Assembly (NCBI RefSeq): GCF_003700275.1
Contig: NZ_RBRE01000064.1
Coordinates: 90,848 to 154,847, forward strand
Reading direction: 5' to 3'
Length of the DNA: 64,000 bases
Origin: Pseudomonas cichorii
Lineage (GTDB): Bacteria; Pseudomonadota; Gammaproteobacteria; Pseudomonadales; Pseudomonadaceae
A program made the position numbers and the translations under genes. Under the pieces are notes generated by a model. That model made no database searches. It was not told the origin of the DNA and was given only the letters and a program-made list of their open reading frames with translations. Shown piece after piece: positions 19,052 through 28,174 of this stretch (positions are counted from its first letter, which is position 1; each line of letters starts with the position of its first letter).

Positions 19052-19510
19052 ATGCCTGAAAAACCACACTCACAAAATTTGCGTAAAGGCCGCTTCTCTG
19101 TAACAGGACAACTCTATCTGGTGACTGCAACCACGCTCGCTCGGAAACCGGTATTTACGGATTGGCTTCTCGGTCGCCTGCTCGTGAATGAGCTAAGACA
19201 TGCCCATGAAATGGAACTTGTTCACTCACTGGCCTGGGTCGTAATGCCTGATCACTTACATTGGCTATTTGAATTACGCACAGACTCACTGCCGCGAGTC
19301 ATGCAGAGGGTCAAATCCAGAAGCACAATAGCCTTGAACAAAGCCAGCAAGCGCACAGGCCGACTTTGGCAAGATGGATATCACGATAGAGCCATACGAC
19401 GGGAGAAGGATATCCTTGTCGTTGCGCGCTACATCGTTGCAAATCCTGAGCGGGCAGGCTTGGTCAATAACATTCGGGAATATTCGCTCTGGGATGCTGT
19501 ATGGATTTAG
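19052..19510 (+). CDS. rayT: REP-associated tyrosine transposase (RAYT, Y1 family)
   Basis: A 152-residue single-domain HUH nuclease. The HUH motif is HLH in VVMPDHLHWLF, and the catalytic Tyr is expected near RRLWQDGYHDRAI. The typical C-terminal ARYIVANPERAGLV stretch is present. RAYTs are single-copy, vertically inherited relatives of IS200/IS605 transposases that cut at REP palindromes and are thought to spread them. Matching REP palindromes flank the gene on both sides (18875-18964 and 19530-19621), the classical arrangement. The gene is somewhat less GC-rich than its neighbours. Confidence 0.92.
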   Translation: MPEKPHSQNLRKGRFSVTGQLYLVTATTLARKPVFTDWLLGRLLVNELRHAHEMELVHSLAWVVMPDHLHWLFELRTDSLPRVMQRVKSRSTIALNKASKRTGRLWQDGYHDRAIRREKDILVVARYIVANPERAGLVNNIREYSLWDAVWI

Positions 19511-19529
19511 TGGTGCCTGAACTTCAGTC

Positions 19530-19621
19530 GTCGCCAGCAAGCTGCCTCCCACAGGGTGACTTCAGTGCCCACAGGAAGTTGGGCACTCATCCAGACCTGT
19601 GGGAGGCAGCTTGCTGGCGAC
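19530..19621. repeat. Intact REPIN (family B) downstream of the RAYT gene
   Basis: Perfect 25-base inverted arms: GTCGCCAGCAAGCTGCCTCC(CACAG) at 19530-19554 and its complement at 19597-19621. An inner GTGCCCA/TGGGCAC hairpin lies between them. It sits between the RAYT stop (19510) and the PhoD stop (19628), so it may also terminate both convergent transcripts. Confidence 0.9.
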
Positions 19622-19627
19622 AGCGCG

Positions 19628-21184
19628 CTAGGTCACTGGCTGCAGCCTCCTCTCAAACACCGACACCCCATCCAGGTCCCGCAAGGTCACGGTCATTTCT
19701 GCGCTTTGCCCATCGATGTTTACCTCGCCGAAAAACTGAAATCCGGCAAAGGGTGAGGTGTTCTGGGCGGGCGGGGCCTTCTGGAAGACCAGTTCCGGGC
19801 CAAAGGTCTTGTCCAGCGGGTTGGGACCGAAGCTGCCTGCATTGAGCGGTCCGGCGACGAATTCCCAGAACGGGTCGAAATCCTGGAACACGGCACGCTC
19901 CGGCTGATAGTGATGCGCCGCGCAGTAATGCACATCGGCGGTCAGCCAGACGCAATCCCGGATCTTTTGTGCGCGCATGAACGCCAGCAGTTCCGCCACT
20001 TCCAGTTCACGGCCCAGAGCCGGGCCATCGTTGCCGTTGGCAATCGCTTCCCAGCGCGCCACACCCGGGCTGACTTCGCCGTCCGGTACGCCAAGGCCGA
20101 TGGGCATGTCGGCGGCGATGACTTTCCATTGAGCATTCGAGGCCTTGAGTTCGCGCTTGAGCCAGTCCAGTTGCTCACGACCCAGGAAGGCGGTGGTCGG
20201 TCCCGGTTTGTCGGCCAGGTTGGCGTCGTTGCCATCGCGATAGCTGCGCATGTCCAGCACGAATACATCGAGCATCGGCCCATAGGGAATCTTGCGGTAG
20301 ATACGCCCGCCGTTATCGGCCTGCTGCAAGCGCATCGGCGCATATTCAAGAAAGGCCTGCCGACCGCGCGCCGCCAGCAGCTGGATATCCTTGACCTTGT
20401 AGCGGTCATCCAGTTGCTTGCTGGGCGACCAGTTGTTGGTGACTTCGTGGTCGTCCCACTGCCAGATCTGCGGCACCTCGGCATTGAAGCGGCGCAGGTT
20501 CTCATCCATCAGGTTGTAGCGGTAGTTGCCGCGATACTCGTCGAGGGTTTCCGCGACCTTGCTCTTCGCTTCGCTGGTGATGTTGCGCCAGATGCGCCCG
20601 CCTTCGGTGGTGATCTGCTCGGGAATCGGGCCGTCGGCGTAGATGGTGTCGCCACTGTGGATGAAGAAGTCCGGCAAGCGCAGACGCATGGCTTCATAGA
20701 TACGCATGCCACCAATGTCCGGGTTGATGCCAAAGCCCTGGCCAACCGTGTCGCCGCTCCACACGAAACGGATGTCGCGACGCTGTTGCGGCATGCTGCG
20801 CAAATGGCCGAACCAGGGTTCGCTGGCGACACCCGACTGGGCGTCCTCGAAATGCACTCGGTAGAAAATCGCCTGATCGACAGGCAAGCCACTCAGTTCG
20901 ACCCGGGCCGTGAAGTCGGTGCGTTGATCGGCCAGGGCCGACACCAGCCGCCGCGGGTTGGTGAACATGCTGCGGGTATCCCACTCGACCACCATCCGTG
21001 AAGGCCGGTCGCTGCGGCTCCAGACCATCGCCCGATCACCCAGCAGATCTCCGGACTGCACGCCGTCGGTCATTTTCGGACGATCCTGCACCGAAGCGAT
21101 GACCGCGGGCGCCAGTCCTGGCAACAGGAAACCGGCACCGACAGCCTGAATCACACGGCGACGCTTGAGATCGAACTGGCTCAT
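19628..21184 (-). CDS. phoD: PhoD-like alkaline phosphatase/phosphodiesterase
   Basis: A 518-residue exported protein. The N-terminus MSQFDLKRRRVIQAVGAGFL carries an RRRVIQ twin-arginine-like motif followed by a hydrophobic segment and an AxA-type site, so Tat export is likely. The PhoD_N beta domain covers about residues 35-140. The metallophosphatase domain follows, with FVWSGDT, FIHSGDTIYAD, QIWQWDDHEVTNNW and LTADVHYCAAHHY. PhoD enzymes use Ca2+ and Fe3+ and release phosphate from mono- and diesters. No Pho box was identified by eye; a hairpin at 21191-21212 overlaps the region just upstream of the start. Confidence 0.93.
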   Translation of the reverse strand: MSQFDLKRRRVIQAVGAGFLLPGLAPAVIASVQDRPKMTDGVQSGDLLGDRAMVWSRSDRPSRMVVEWDTRSMFTNPRRLVSALADQRTDFTARVELSGLPVDQAIFYRVHFEDAQSGVASEPWFGHLRSMPQQRRDIRFVWSGDTVGQGFGINPDIGGMRIYEAMRLRLPDFFIHSGDTIYADGPIPEQITTEGGRIWRNITSEAKSKVAETLDEYRGNYRYNLMDENLRRFNAEVPQIWQWDDHEVTNNWSPSKQLDDRYKVKDIQLLAARGRQAFLEYAPMRLQQADNGGRIYRKIPYGPMLDVFVLDMRSYRDGNDANLADKPGPTTAFLGREQLDWLKRELKASNAQWKVIAADMPIGLGVPDGEVSPGVARWEAIANGNDGPALGRELEVAELLAFMRAQKIRDCVWLTADVHYCAAHHYQPERAVFQDFDPFWEFVAGPLNAGSFGPNPLDKTFGPELVFQKAPPAQNTSPFAGFQFFGEVNIDGQSAEMTVTLRDLDGVSVFERRLQPVT

Positions 21185-21190
21185 GGTTAA

Positions 21191-21212
21191 CCCCTTTCGG
21201 AAAGGAAAGGGG
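21191..21212 (-). promoter_or_regulatory. Short hairpin directly upstream of phoD start
   Basis: Inverted arms CCCCTTTC and GAAAGGGG with a six-base loop end seven bases before ATG 21184. The GGGG of the downstream arm is the only Shine-Dalgarno-like sequence, so the stem could mask it. A role as fruA terminator readthrough stem is unlikely, because fruA ends on the far side of phoD's promoter region. Confidence 0.4.
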
Positions 21213-21273
21213 AAACCTAGCAGGCCAATGTTGGAAGCATGTGACAGCCACTCGACAAACCCTGCTGAGTGTT

Positions 21274-23016
21274 TCAGGCCTTGGCGGTTGCCAGTTCCAT
21301 CTCCACGACTTCGGGGCGCTTGAGCACTGCATAGATCACACCCGTCGCCACGCTACCCACGACAATCGCCAGCAGATACAGCAAGGCATGGTTGATCGCA
21401 TTGGGGATCAGCATCACGAACAGGCCGCCATGCGGGGCCATCAGTTTGCAGCCGAAGTACATCGACAGCGCACCGGTCAATGCACCACCGATCACGCTGG
21501 CGGGAATCACCCGCAGCGGGTCCTTGGCGGCAAACGGGATCGCACCTTCGGAAATGAAGCACAGCCCCAGTACGAACGCGGCCTTGCCTGCCTCGCGCTC
21601 GCTCTGCGCGAACTTGCGGCGGGCGAGGATCGTGGCGATGCCCATACCGATCGGCGGCACCATGCCCGCAGCCATCGCCGCGGCCATGGGCGCATAACTC
21701 TGCGAAGCCAGCAAGCCCACGGAAAACGCATAGGAAGCCTTGTTGATCGGGCCACCAAGATCCACGCACATCATTGCCCCGAGTAATACGCCCAGCAGAA
21801 TCGCGTTGGTGGTGCCCATGCTGTCCAGAAAGGTGGTCAGGCTGGCGAGCATGCCTGCAACCGGTTTGCCGACGACGTAGATCATCACCAGACCGGTGAA
21901 CAGGCTCGACAGCAGCGGGATGATCAAGATCGGCTTGAGCGCTTCGACACTGGCTGGCAGGCGTGCATAACGGTTGATCAACAAGGCACTGTAACCGGCC
22001 AGGAAGCCGGCCACGATACCGCCAATGAAACCCGCGCCCAGGGTGCTGGCCAACAGACCACCGATCATTCCGGGTGCCAGGCCGGGACGGTCTGCGATGG
22101 AGTAGGCAATGTAACCGGCCAGCAACGGCACCATCAGCTTGAATGCCGCCTCGCCGCCAATCTGCATCAAGGCCGCCGCCAGGGTGCCCTGCTCTTCAAA
22201 AGCCTTGATACCGAACACGAACGACAAGGCAATCAACAGTCCGCCCGCCACCACCATCGGCAGCATGAACGACACACCGGTCAGCAAGTGCTTGTAGACC
22301 CCGGTACCCTCTTTCTTGGCTGGAGCTTGAGCCGTACTGCCTGCCGACTCGACCTGCCCTTCTGCCAGGGCTTTTTTCAGGGTCGCTTCGGACTGCTTGA
22401 GGGCGATGCCGGTGCCACAGCGATAGATTTTCTTGCCGGCAAAGCGGTCGGTGTTGACCTCGATATCCGTCGCCAGCAACACCACATCGGCGTCGGCAAT
22501 CGCCTGGGGGCTGAGCGGGTTGCGCGCTCCGACCGAACCCTGGGTTTCCACCTGCAGGTCATAGTCAAGGCGCTTGGCCGCCTGCTGAATGGCCTCGGCG
22601 GCCATGAAGGTGTGCGCTACGCCAGTCGGGCAAGCCGTAATCGCGACGATGCGCGGCTGACCACCGGAACCGGCAGATGTAGCCGCGTCATCAGCCACAG
22701 GCGCGGCATAGACTTGAGCCTGTTCGGCGGCGCACTTCAGGAAACTGTCCACATCCTGCAGGGCATGGGCAGGCGTGTCCTGGAACAGACGCTTGCCGGC
22801 GAAACGGCTCAGGTCCAGCGGACCGGTGTTGACCACCAGCACCAGTTCGGCCGCTTCGATATCAAGGGCCGAAAGATGCTGTTCGGGCTTGTTCGGGTCC
22901 ACAACTTCGACACTGGTTTCCCAACCCTGACGCTGTGCTGCCGCGTCGAGCAAGCGGGCACTGAGGACGCTGCTGACCTTGCCGTTCGGGCAGGCCGTTA
23001 CAATGGCTAACTTCAT
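21274..23016 (-). CDS. fruA: Fructose PTS permease EIIB'BC
   Basis: A 580-residue inner membrane component that imports fructose as fructose 1-phosphate. Domains: a first IIB-like domain (1-105; VTACPNG), an active IIB domain (about 120-220; phospho-accepting Cys129 in ITACPTGVAHTF), then IIC with about eight or more helices (about 240-570; GGLLIALSFVFGIKAF and LTTFLDSMGTTNAILLG). Start at ATG 23016, one codon after a GTG. It is the last gene of fruBKA, 12 bases after fruK. Confidence 0.96.
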   Translation of the reverse strand: MKLAIVTACPNGKVSSVLSARLLDAAAQRQGWETSVEVVDPNKPEQHLSALDIEAAELVLVVNTGPLDLSRFAGKRLFQDTPAHALQDVDSFLKCAAEQAQVYAAPVADDAATSAGSGGQPRIVAITACPTGVAHTFMAAEAIQQAAKRLDYDLQVETQGSVGARNPLSPQAIADADVVLLATDIEVNTDRFAGKKIYRCGTGIALKQSEATLKKALAEGQVESAGSTAQAPAKKEGTGVYKHLLTGVSFMLPMVVAGGLLIALSFVFGIKAFEEQGTLAAALMQIGGEAAFKLMVPLLAGYIAYSIADRPGLAPGMIGGLLASTLGAGFIGGIVAGFLAGYSALLINRYARLPASVEALKPILIIPLLSSLFTGLVMIYVVGKPVAGMLASLTTFLDSMGTTNAILLGVLLGAMMCVDLGGPINKASYAFSVGLLASQSYAPMAAAMAAGMVPPIGMGIATILARRKFAQSEREAGKAAFVLGLCFISEGAIPFAAKDPLRVIPASVIGGALTGALSMYFGCKLMAPHGGLFVMLIPNAINHALLYLLAIVVGSVATGVIYAVLKRPEVVEMELATAKA

Positions 23017-23028
23017 CACGAGCCTCTC

Positions 23029-23970
23029 TTATTGTTCTGTCAGGTTGCGCACAGTGACGCCGCCTTCAAGCCGTTTGAGTTGGGCGGCATCGGTAATGCC
23101 GAAACCGATCTGGGTCACGGCCATGGCAGCAATCGCCGTCGCCGTGCGCAAGGTTTTCTGCGGGTCATGACCACTGAGCAGGCCATGCACCATGCCCGCC
23201 AGCAGCGAATCACCGGCGCCGACGGTACTGGCGACGGTGACCTTGGGCGGCAAGGCATGCAGCGCAGTGCCGGAACTGAACCAGTGCACGCCTTCGGAGC
23301 CCTGGGAAATCACCACATGCTCGATGCCCTGAGCGCGCAGGCGGGTCGCTGCTTCGGCCTGGGCCGCGATGGAGATGATCGGTGCGTCGAGGGCATCGGC
23401 CAGCTCTTCGGTATTGGGCTTGATCAGCCACGGAGCAGCGGCCAGACCGGCACGCAGGGCCAGGCCGCTGCTGTCCAGTGCGACCTTGAGACCGAGGTTC
23501 TTGAGCATCAGCAACAGCTTTTGCAACCACTCGGGCGTCACACCACGCGGCAGGCTGCCAGCGACCACCACGGCATCGAAGCCGGAGGCAATCTGTTCGA
23601 CTCTGGCGAACAAGGCCTGCTGGGCCGCTTCGCCGACCTGCGGACCAGGACCGTTCAAGTCAGTGATACGGCCACTGCCTTCGGCCAGCTTGATATTGCT
23701 GCGGGTTTCTCCGGGCACCCGTACGAACTCGTCGACAAAACCGCGCCGGGCAAACAGCGACTCGAACGGCTGTTGATTGTCGATACCGAGAAATCCGGCC
23801 ACGGTCAGTTCATGACCCAGATCGGCCAGTACTTGAGCCACGTTCAGGCCCTTGCCCGCCGCATGGCTGAGCATCGCATCGCTGCGATTGACCTGCCCGA
23901 GTTCCAGTTGACCCAACTGCACGGTCAGGTCCAGCGCCGGGTTCATGGTCAGGGTAAGAATCTTCGCCAT
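23029..23970 (-). CDS. fruK: 1-phosphofructokinase
   Basis: A 313-residue PfkB-family kinase that converts fructose 1-phosphate to fructose 1,6-bisphosphate. It begins MAKILTLTMNPALDLTVQL, the family N-terminus, and has the C-terminal anion-hole and catalytic base motif VGAGDSLLAGMVHG. Its ATG overlaps the fruB stop by one base (TAATG), which implies translational coupling. It supplies the intermediate between FruA import and glycolysis, and keeps fructose 1-phosphate, the FruR effector, in check. Confidence 0.96.
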   Translation of the reverse strand: MAKILTLTMNPALDLTVQLGQLELGQVNRSDAMLSHAAGKGLNVAQVLADLGHELTVAGFLGIDNQQPFESLFARRGFVDEFVRVPGETRSNIKLAEGSGRITDLNGPGPQVGEAAQQALFARVEQIASGFDAVVVAGSLPRGVTPEWLQKLLLMLKNLGLKVALDSSGLALRAGLAAAPWLIKPNTEELADALDAPIISIAAQAEAATRLRAQGIEHVVISQGSEGVHWFSSGTALHALPPKVTVASTVGAGDSLLAGMVHGLLSGHDPQKTLRTATAIAAMAVTQIGFGITDAAQLKRLEGGVTVRNLTEQ

Positions 23971-26837
23971 TACAAGGCCTCCACCAGCGCACGCACTTCG
24001 GCGGCGCTACCTGCCGACAGCGCCTGTTGCGCCAGCTGTCGAGCGGTCATCAGTTCCAGTTCCCGCACACAAGCCTTGACCTCGCCAATGCTGCGCGCCG
24101 AAACACTCAATTCATCCACACCCAGCCCGACCAGCACCGGCACCGCCAGCGGGTCCGCAGCCAGCTCGCCGCACACGCCGACCCACTTGCCATTGGCATG
24201 GGCGGCACGCACGGTGATGTCGATCAGTTGCAATACGCTGGGGTGCAGACCGTCCGCTTGCGCGGAAAGAGTCGGATGGCCGCGGTCGATGGCCATGGTG
24301 TATTGCGTCAGGTCGTTGGTGCCGACACTGAAGAAGTCCACTTCCTTCGCCAGCACCGGGGCCAGCAAGGCGGCTGACGGCACTTCGATCATGATCCCCA
24401 GTTGCAGATCGCTGACCGGGATTTCTTCGCGCAGACGCAGTGTCATGTCCCGCGCCTGCCGCCATTCTTCAAGCGTGCCGACCATCGGGAACATGATGCG
24501 CAGCGGGCCGCTGTCGGCCGAACGCAACAAGGCGCGCAACTGGCTTTCCATCACATCGGGACGTTGCAGGGTCAGGCGAATGCCGCGCACACCGAGGAAC
24601 GGATTTTCTTCCTTGTCGATGGGCCAGTACGGCAGCGGCTTGTCGCCACCGACATCCAGGGTACGAACCACCAGAGGCCGCCCGCCGAGATCGGTCAGTA
24701 CGCGGCGGTATTCGGCTTCCTGGGTGGCTTCGTCCGGCGCCTGGGAATGAGCCATGAACAGCAACTCGGTGCGCAACAGACCGATACCCTCGGCGCCCTG
24801 CTCCACTGCTGCCGGTGTTCCGGCGCTGTCACCGATGTTGGCAAACACTTCGACGGCATGGCCATCGCGGGTTACAGCGGGCTCCATGCGCGAGGCAGCA
24901 GCGGCCTTGAGGCGCTGTTCACGGGCATCGCGGTCCTGCAACGCGCGCTGCAAGGTCGATTCGTCCGGGGCAACGGTCAAGCGCCCGCGCTGGCAGTCGA
25001 GTAACAGTGCAGTACCCGGCTTGAGCTGCAACACAGCGTCGCCAGCACCAACCAGCGCAGGAATACCGAGGGCACGGGCCACGATGGCGCTGTGCGCCGT
25101 TGCCCCGCCGCGGGCGGTCAGAATTCCCGCGACGTGCGCCGCATCCAGACGCGCGACGTCGGACGGACCGACTTCGTCCATCACCAGAATGTAAGGCTCG
25201 TCCGGAGCGGCCACGGTTTCAACGCCACAGATCTGCGCCAGCACGCGACGCCCGACATCGCGCAGGTCCGCCGCGCGCTCGGCCAGCAACGCATCATTCA
25301 ATTGTTCCTGCTGGGTAGCGGCAGCATCGATCACACCGGCCCAGGCGGCCGCAGCACTTTCGCCCTTGTTCAGGCGCAGCTCGACCTCGTTGCCCAGTTC
25401 CGGGTCATCGAGCATTTCCTGGTGGGTGATGAAAATTTCGCGAATGGCCTTGGCCTTGCTGCGCTGGATCAGGCTTTCGATGTCCTGCCGCACCTCGACC
25501 AGAGCCTGCTGCAGACGCGCACGCTCGGCAGCCACCGATTCGCCCTGCGCCGGATAGTCGAACGCTTCCAGCACTTGAATATGCGCAGGCCCGATAGCGA
25601 TGCCCGGAGAAGCCGAAACCGCTTGCAGCACTGCGCCATCGAGCGGTGCAGCCACAGCCTTGGCAACTGCGGCTTGCGGTGGAACGGCTTGCGGTTCGGT
25701 CGCCACCGGCAAGGGCTCGACTTCTTCACCCAGGCCTTGCTCCACTGCCGCCAGCAAGGCCGGCAAGGCGTCTGCCGCGATAGTCGGCTCAGCGATGAAC
25801 TCCAGCGTCTGACCGCGGCGCGCACCGAGGCTGAGCAGTTTGCTCAGGCTCTTGGCCGACACCGCCGTTTCGCCAGTTTCCAGTACACGCACACGAATTT
25901 CGCCTTCAAACTCCTTGGCCAGTTGCGCCAGCACCTTGGCAGGACGGGCATGCAGGCCATGCGCGTTAGCCAGGACGATCTGGCTGGTCGGCCATTCGGC
26001 GGGCAATTCACCGCCCAGCGCCTGGAGGATGACCCGACTGTTGGTGGCGTGGCCCAGTTCGTGGCCGCGACCTTCGATCAACAGCGAGCACAGGCGCTCC
26101 AGCAAGCTCTGATGGGCTTCGCCCAGGCTGGCCAGACAAAACAGTCCGGTCAGTGGCTGGCCCAGATAGCGCAAGGGTTTGTCCGGGGTGACAAAGGCCA
26201 GGCCAGGACGCTTGACCGTCTGCTCGCTGTGCAACCACCACAGGCCATCACCCAGCGACAGCGCTTCGACCTGCTGGAGAATCGCGGCAAAACCGTTATT
26301 CACGCAGTCAGCCCGGCGCAACAGGCGAGCGCCGCGCCAGACCAGTTCTTCAAAGTCATCGGCCGACACACCGAGGCTGATCATCTGCGCATCGAGTGCC
26401 AGTTCCTGAGGCGCACCTTGCAGGAGTCGCAGCAGGTCTTCCGGCGTTTTCGCCTCGCGCAGAGCCTGGCCCAGATCCGCTTCGCCCAGGGCGCGGGTCA
26501 AGAGTTGCAGCAACCGCAAGTGCTCGTCCGACTTGGCCGCGATGCCGATAGCCAGATAGACCATCTGCCCGTCGCCCCAATCCACCCCCTCGGGAAACTG
26601 CATCAGGCGCACGCCGGTGTTGAACACCAGATCACGGGTTTCGGGCGTGCCATGAGGGATCGCGATGCCTTGGCCGAGGAAGGTCGAACCTTGCTGCTCG
26701 CGATTCATCAGTCCTTTGAGATACCCCTCTGCAACCAGACCGTCGGCGACCAGATGGTCGGCAATCAGTTGCAACGCGCCAGACTTATCCACAGCCGACT
26801 GGCTCATGGATATTTGCTCCAGTGAGAGTTCGAGCAT
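23970..26837 (-). CDS. fruB: Fructose PTS multiphosphoryl transfer protein (EIIA-HPr-EI)
   Basis: A 955-residue fused phosphotransferase, the Pseudomonas form that carries its own Enzyme I. EIIA-Fru covers 1-145, with phospho-His62 in GIAIPHGT. A middle region (about 150-280) follows. HPr covers about 284-370, with His296 in NAHGLHARPA. An Ala/Pro/Val-rich linker (370-402) leads to Enzyme I (about 405-955), with His582 in GGATAHSAIVARALG and the PEP-binding motif FFSVGTNDLTQYTMA. It passes phosphate from PEP to FruA. ATG 26837 has GGAG seven bases upstream. First gene of fruBKA. Confidence 0.97.
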   Translation of the reverse strand: MLELSLEQISMSQSAVDKSGALQLIADHLVADGLVAEGYLKGLMNREQQGSTFLGQGIAIPHGTPETRDLVFNTGVRLMQFPEGVDWGDGQMVYLAIGIAAKSDEHLRLLQLLTRALGEADLGQALREAKTPEDLLRLLQGAPQELALDAQMISLGVSADDFEELVWRGARLLRRADCVNNGFAAILQQVEALSLGDGLWWLHSEQTVKRPGLAFVTPDKPLRYLGQPLTGLFCLASLGEAHQSLLERLCSLLIEGRGHELGHATNSRVILQALGGELPAEWPTSQIVLANAHGLHARPAKVLAQLAKEFEGEIRVRVLETGETAVSAKSLSKLLSLGARRGQTLEFIAEPTIAADALPALLAAVEQGLGEEVEPLPVATEPQAVPPQAAVAKAVAAPLDGAVLQAVSASPGIAIGPAHIQVLEAFDYPAQGESVAAERARLQQALVEVRQDIESLIQRSKAKAIREIFITHQEMLDDPELGNEVELRLNKGESAAAAWAGVIDAAATQQEQLNDALLAERAADLRDVGRRVLAQICGVETVAAPDEPYILVMDEVGPSDVARLDAAHVAGILTARGGATAHSAIVARALGIPALVGAGDAVLQLKPGTALLLDCQRGRLTVAPDESTLQRALQDRDAREQRLKAAAASRMEPAVTRDGHAVEVFANIGDSAGTPAAVEQGAEGIGLLRTELLFMAHSQAPDEATQEAEYRRVLTDLGGRPLVVRTLDVGGDKPLPYWPIDKEENPFLGVRGIRLTLQRPDVMESQLRALLRSADSGPLRIMFPMVGTLEEWRQARDMTLRLREEIPVSDLQLGIMIEVPSAALLAPVLAKEVDFFSVGTNDLTQYTMAIDRGHPTLSAQADGLHPSVLQLIDITVRAAHANGKWVGVCGELAADPLAVPVLVGLGVDELSVSARSIGEVKACVRELELMTARQLAQQALSAGSAAEVRALVEAL

Positions 26838-26975
26838 GCCTTGACTCCTGTGCAGCGCCAGAGCGCTACCTGATTCTTGTTTTAATGACGACCATGTAGT
26901 GATCGACAGCTTAGGTGATGAAAGTGCTGCCTGTCGGATAGCACTTTGACCTTGATTTACAGCAAATATCCGCTT

Positions 26976-26989
26976 GCTGAATCGTTTAA
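26976..26989 (+). promoter_or_regulatory. Cra/FruR operator between fruB and fruR
   Basis: GCTGAATCGTTTAA matches every position of the E. coli Cra consensus (RSTGAAWCSNTHHW). Its complement TTAAACGATTCA differs by one base from the TTAAACGTTTCA operator described for P. putida fruB. It lies 139 bases before the fruB start and 188 before fruR, in a 339-base divergent region, so it could serve either promoter. I saw no second copy. Confidence 0.8.
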
Positions 26990-27176
26990 TCTACAATTGC
27001 ACGGCACGTTACTCGATTATGGGTTCAGGTTGAAGCCCAGTCGGTCCGATAGCTGTAGGAGACTTCGCAAAATACACCGAGCACTTGGGTATCCCCCATG
27101 GTCTGCTGTAAAGATGCTCAACGATCAGCGAAACTCCTCGCTGGATCCGAGACAACCACGAAAAGGAACTTTTCGC

Positions 27177-28172
27177 GTGAAACTCAGCGACATTGCGCGT
27201 CTGGCAGGTGTTTCCGTCACCACGGCCAGTTACGTAATCAACGGCAAGGCCGAACAACAACGCATCAGCCCCGCGACCGTCGAGCGCGTCCAGGCCGTGG
27301 TCGATCAACATGATTTCCGCCCCAACCCGCAGGCTGCCGGGCTGCGCAGCCGTCACAGCCGAACCCTGGGCTTTATCCTGCCGGACCTGGAAAACCCCAG
27401 TTACGCCCGGATCGCCAAGCTGCTGGAGCAAGGCGCACGCGCCCATGGCTACCAGTTGCTGATTGCCAGCTCCGACGACGATCCCATCAGCGAGCTGCAA
27501 CTGTTGCAGGTATTTCGTGCCCGTCGTTGCGATGCCTTGCTGGTCGCCAGTTGCCTGCCCGCCAGTGACGACAGTTACCGCGAGCTGCAGGACAAAGGCT
27601 TGCCGATCATCGCCATCGACCGGGAAATGAATCCGGAGTTCTTCTGCTCGGTGGTCAGCGACGACCACGACGCCAGCCTGCAACTGACCCGCAGCCTGCT
27701 GCAGACCCACCCCGAACATATCGCCCTGATCGGCGCACGCCCTGAGCTGAGCGTCAGCCAGGCGCGGGCGGAAGGGTTCCGGCATGCGCTGGGCGACTTC
27801 ACCGGCAATGTGATTGTGGAACACGGCGAAGCCTTCAGTCGCGAATGCGGCCAGCGCCTGATGAGTGACATGCTGCAACGCCTGGGGCACCTGCCCAATG
27901 CGCTGATCACGACTTCCTATGTCTTGCTGCAGGGTGTTTTCGATGTGTTGCAAAGCCAGCAACTCAACCCGGCGCAGCTGCACCTGGGAACCTTCGGTGA
28001 TACGCAGTTGCTGGATTTCCTGCCGCTGCCAGTGAATGCCATGGCCCAGCAACATCAGTTGATTGCCGAAAAAGCCCTGCAACTGGCTCTTGCCGCTATC
28101 GAAAGCAACCAGTACCAACCCGGCGTGCACGCGATCGGGCGGACCTTCAAGCAACGTATTCACGAGGCCTGA
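27177..28172 (+). CDS. fruR: Fructose operon repressor FruR/Cra (LacI family)
   Basis: A 331-residue LacI-family regulator. The N-terminal helix-turn-helix is MKLSDIARLAGVSVTTASYVING and the hinge RPNPQAAGLRSRHSRTLGFI leads to a periplasmic-binding-protein-like domain. In pseudomonads this protein is known to repress the fru operon and to release DNA on binding fructose 1-phosphate. Start GTG 27177 places the HTH at the N-terminus as in Cra; a longer frame back to 26946 carries no homologous residues. AAGGAA precedes the GTG. tatD starts two bases after the stop. Confidence 0.95.
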   Translation: MKLSDIARLAGVSVTTASYVINGKAEQQRISPATVERVQAVVDQHDFRPNPQAAGLRSRHSRTLGFILPDLENPSYARIAKLLEQGARAHGYQLLIASSDDDPISELQLLQVFRARRCDALLVASCLPASDDSYRELQDKGLPIIAIDREMNPEFFCSVVSDDHDASLQLTRSLLQTHPEHIALIGARPELSVSQARAEGFRHALGDFTGNVIVEHGEAFSRECGQRLMSDMLQRLGHLPNALITTSYVLLQGVFDVLQSQQLNPAQLHLGTFGDTQLLDFLPLPVNAMAQQHQLIAEKALQLALAAIESNQYQPGVHAIGRTFKQRIHEA

Positions 28173-28174
28173 CG

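Noticed and set aside
25092..26825. 577-codon frame opposite fruB
   Set aside because: Antisense to the conserved EIIA-HPr-EI gene; no family features.
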